A DNA stretch of 64,000 nucleotides from NCBI GenBank assembly GCA_002347035.1, contig DEAM01000022.1, forward strand, positions 7,333-71,332, given 5' to 3'. Positions 61,940 through 64,000 of this stretch are shown in pieces; the stretch's first letter is position 1, and every line of letters begins with the position of its first letter. The notes beneath the pieces are model-generated. The model had not been told where the DNA came from and did not search any database. It saw only the letters and a list, made by a program, of their open reading frames with translations. The position numbers were made by a program, and so were the translations under genes. This stretch comes from Gemmatimonadales bacterium UBA2982 (lineage in GTDB: Bacteria; Gemmatimonadota; Gemmatimonadetes; Longimicrobiales; Gaopeijiaceae).

Positions 61940-63012
61940 CCCCCTTTCCGCGCTCGGACTATGCTGAGCTTGATCGGTACGACCCTGGCCGAACCTCTGT
62001 CGATGTCGATCTCAGCGATAACACAAACCTGTGGGGTCCCCACCCCCGTGCTCTAGCTCGGATACGGGCTGCTGATGGGGACGACTTGTCTCGATACCCA
62101 GAACTTTATGCGGACAAGCTCCGCAACGCAGTCGCAGATCGCTTCGGCATAAGGCCAGAGTGTGTGACGACGGGTGCCGGCTCAGATGACGTTCTAGACT
62201 CCGCCTTTCGGGCGTCCTCGGAGCAAGGAGCAGTCGTAGCCTACCCAGCACCGACATTCTCCATGGCTTCTGAATTAGCTCTTATGAATGGAATGCGGCC
62301 AAGGCCGATTGTGTGGTCCCACGCACTAGATACACCTGAGCTTCTTCTCGAAAACCAGCCATCACTCGTATACGTATGCCGACCGAACAATCCGACTGGG
62401 GAGGCCGCTCCTGTTAAGTGGATCGATAAATTAGTCGGTCTATGTGAGGATTCGGGCACCTTAGTCCTCATCGACGAAGCGTACGCGGACTTCGCTGGAG
62501 CTTCACTGATCTCCACAGCTGTGGAGGTTCCCAACCTGTTGGTAACCCGAACAACCTCAAAAGCATACGGTCTGGCAGGACTGCGGTGCGGCTACGGTGT
62601 TGCCAGACCTGATGTCATCCTAGAAGTCGACAAATCACGGGGTCCATACAAGGTTGCAACGTTAGCCGCTGACGCAGCAGCAGCAGCAATCCAGGACGCT
62701 GATGGATGGATGGCACGAAGCATCGACGAATGTCTTAACAATCGTCATAGGCTACACGAAGAGCTCCAAAAACGGGAACTCGATCCCTTGGAGTCCCAGG
62801 CAAACTTCATCCTATTTAGGGCACCTTCTGGATCGGCAACCGATGATGCCAGGGCGCTACGCAATCAAGGGGTGCAGCTCCGGCCTTTTAAGAAGATCCC
62901 CAGCCTTGGTGATAGCCTGCGGGTAACAATCGGGCCTTGGCCGCTTCTCGAGCGATTCTTGTACGTCCTGGACAGTCATCTCTCCGCCCTAAATGGAATG
63001 GACTCATCATGA
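61936..63012 (+). CDS. hisC: Histidinol-phosphate aminotransferase
   Basis: 358 residues, TTG start overlapping the hisD stop (TTGA), with a strong AAGGAGG seven bases upstream. It is a fold-type I aminotransferase: DLSDNTNLWGPHP near the start, GAGSDDVLDSAFRA for the PLP phosphate, RPNNPTG, the Asp/Tyr of LIDEAYADFAG, and the PLP lysine in TRTTSKAYGLAGLRCGY. It converts imidazole-acetol phosphate and glutamate to histidinol phosphate. In most his operons hisB follows hisC; here hisH follows directly. Confidence 0.94.
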   Translation: MTPFPRSDYAELDRYDPGRTSVDVDLSDNTNLWGPHPRALARIRAADGDDLSRYPELYADKLRNAVADRFGIRPECVTTGAGSDDVLDSAFRASSEQGAVVAYPAPTFSMASELALMNGMRPRPIVWSHALDTPELLLENQPSLVYVCRPNNPTGEAAPVKWIDKLVGLCEDSGTLVLIDEAYADFAGASLISTAVEVPNLLVTRTTSKAYGLAGLRCGYGVARPDVILEVDKSRGPYKVATLAADAAAAAIQDADGWMARSIDECLNNRHRLHEELQKRELDPLESQANFILFRAPSGSATDDARALRNQGVQLRPFKKIPSLGDSLRVTIGPWPLLERFLYVLDSHLSALNGMDSS

Positions 63013-63611
63013 GGCTAGCATTGCTTGATTACGGGGCAGGCAACCTCCACTCACTCGGCAAGGCACTCGAAGGTGCAGGAGCAGAGGTTGTTATCACCTC
63101 AGACTGGTCTAAAGCTCTTTCTCTGAGCGCATTGATACTCCCAGGTGTCGGTGCTTTTGGGGCCGCCGCCGCCGCGCTTCCACAGGACCGTGCGCCGATT
63201 CGCGAGGCACTTCAAGGAGGATTTCCTTGTCTCGGTATATGCCTCGGCATGCAGTTGTTCTTCGAAAACTCTGAAGAATCCGAGGGAGACGGCATTAGCC
63301 TTGTACCTGGCAGCGTCGAGCTTCTGGACGCTCCTGTCGTTCCTCAGATGGGCTGGAACGACGTGGAAATTGACGATGATCCGATCTTTGAAGGTGTCGG
63401 TCCACTAATCGGCTATTATGCGAACTCCTACATTTGTGTGCCCGACAAAGAAGCTGACACAATTGCGTGGTCTGAGTATGACAATCGACGGTTCGCCGCA
63501 GCCGTGCGTCGAGAGAACACTTGGGGCATGCAGTTCCATCCAGAAAAAAGCTCGGCACCAGGACGCCGGATCATCGCAAACTTTGTTGCAGCGGTGAGAG
63601 GAATGTCATGA
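63009..63611 (+). CDS. hisH: Imidazole glycerol phosphate synthase, glutaminase subunit
   Basis: 200 residues from the ATG at 63009, in an ATGA overlap with hisC; the open frame upstream from 62937 lies inside hisC and is not used. A class I glutamine amidotransferase: LLDYGAGNLHSL, nucleophile C78 in GICLGMQ, and the H177/E179 pair in QFHPEKS. It delivers ammonia to HisF. hisF is expected just beyond the window. Confidence 0.96.
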   Translation: MRLALLDYGAGNLHSLGKALEGAGAEVVITSDWSKALSLSALILPGVGAFGAAAAALPQDRAPIREALQGGFPCLGICLGMQLFFENSEESEGDGISLVPGSVELLDAPVVPQMGWNDVEIDDDPIFEGVGPLIGYYANSYICVPDKEADTIAWSEYDNRRFAAAVRRENTWGMQFHPEKSSAPGRRIIANFVAAVRGMS

Positions 63612-64000
63612 TTGCCGCACCCGCAGTTGACTTGAAGGAGGGACGTTGTGTGCAGCTTATAGGAGGCCAACCCAACGAGGTTGCGGTCTCGCTACCCGAC
63701 CCGGTATTTCAAGCTGAACAGTGGTTCCAGTGCGGTTTCGCAACACTTCACGTGGTAGATCTCGACGCTGCACTTGGTACTGGTGACAATCTCAATGCGA
63801 TCCGAAAGGTCGTGCAAACCACTGAAGCCACGACTCAAGTCGGCGGCGGGATCAGAGATGATGCCAAGGCTTCGGCGCTACTAGAGATTGGGGTCGACCG
63901 CATCGTCGTGGGGACTCGAGCTCTCGATGACCCCGATTGGCTAGCCACTCTAACCCGGACGCACCCAGGACAGATAGTGGTCGCGGTCGACACAAGGGAT
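63608..64000 (+). CDS. hisA: Phosphoribosylformimino-AICAR-P isomerase, N-terminal part
   Basis: The ATG at 63608 overlaps the hisH stop (ATGA). The frame continues open to the window edge for 131 codons. It begins MIAAPAVDLKEGRCVQLIGG with the catalytic Asp at residue 8. TLHVVDLDAALGTGDN and TQVGGGIRD are the HisA phosphate-site motifs, and the visible end includes AVDTRD, the region of the second catalytic Asp. The Pro-Asn-Glu loop (GGQPNEV) favours HisA over HisF. The C-terminal half lies outside the window. Confidence 0.92.
   Translation, partial: MIAAPAVDLKEGRCVQLIGGQPNEVAVSLPDPVFQAEQWFQCGFATLHVVDLDAALGTGDNLNAIRKVVQTTEATTQVGGGIRDDAKASALLEIGVDRIVVGTRALDDPDWLATLTRTHPGQIVVAVDTRD

Noticed and set aside
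1..64000. CRISPR arrays, tRNA/rRNA genes, IS elements, prophage or defence systems
   Set aside because: Looked for in all gaps on both strands; no regular repeats, RNA gene signatures, transposase motifs or known defence-gene motifs were seen.

Overview
The window is a gene-dense bacterial chromosome segment of moderate GC content, with about 56 protein genes on both strands and many 4-bp ATGA/GTGA/TTGA overlaps. GTG and TTG starts are common. The best guess is a Gram-negative of the FCB group, most likely a marine Gemmatimonadota-type lineage. The reasons are a DUF4837 lipoprotein, a GldA/GldFG-like ABC system with a DUF4340 partner, an ATP:ADP-antiporter-like carrier, several secreted beta-propellers and many lipoproteins. 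No rRNA, tRNA, CRISPR array, IS element, transposase or phage structural gene was seen. The taxonomy is inferred from gene content only.

Layout. 0-1 kb: edge fragment and small membrane proteins. 1-8.5 kb (+): M3 oligopeptidase, DUF4837 lipoprotein, exported probable beta-barrel, DNA polymerase III alpha. 8.6-12.7 kb (-): GldA-type ATPase, fused GldF-GldG, DUF4340, behind a leader with a strong terminator almost touching the first gene. 12.7-13.9 kb: gene-poor islet with one double-HTH protein and a palindrome. 13.9-18.7 kb: MsrA, threonine aldolase, lipoprotein cyclophilin, cysteine synthase, nucleotide-type carrier. 18.9-24.6 kb (-): lipid-modification cluster (aldo/keto reductase, FAD oxidoreductase, DUF1365, two CFA-family methyltransferases, SRPBCC). 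24.8-29.7 kb: DUF2784, PhzF, M19 dipeptidase, NodB deacetylase, MOSC, family-5 uracil-DNA glycosylase. 29.7-37.3 kb: exported beta-propellers (PQQ enzyme, NHL, LVIVD-like), a multicopper oxidase and a membrane coiled-coil protein. 37.3-42.1 kb: hydroxyacid-oxoacid transhydrogenase, SDR, two MFS carriers. 42.3-47.6 kb (+): AccA, RicT-like PSP1 protein, MetG, M23 peptidase, lipoprotein. 47.7-50.2 kb (+): molybdenum-enzyme maturation operon (MocA-like, two XdhC-type proteins, DUF402). 50.1-59.5 kb (-): small conserved-looking protein, DsbA-like, HAD phosphatase, threonine dehydratase, GyrA, glycosyltransferase, UvrA. 59.6-64 kb (+): histidine operon hisG-D-C-H-A, running off the right edge.

The strongest regulatory signals are three. 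The his operon has a leader peptide with five consecutive His codons followed by a textbook terminator, so classical attenuation is likely. The gld-like operon has an intrinsic terminator whose U-tract ends 17 bases before the ATPase start codon, which implies a leader attenuator. A perfect 16-bp palindrome lies in the only space available for the promoter of the orphan HTH gene. Other points worth checking are Leu/Glu at the two quinolone-determining positions of GyrA, a His-to-Gln change in the main CFA-family enzyme, a His-to-Trp change in the exported aldo/keto reductase, a split XdhC pair without its hydroxylase, and a his operon without hisB between hisC and hisH.
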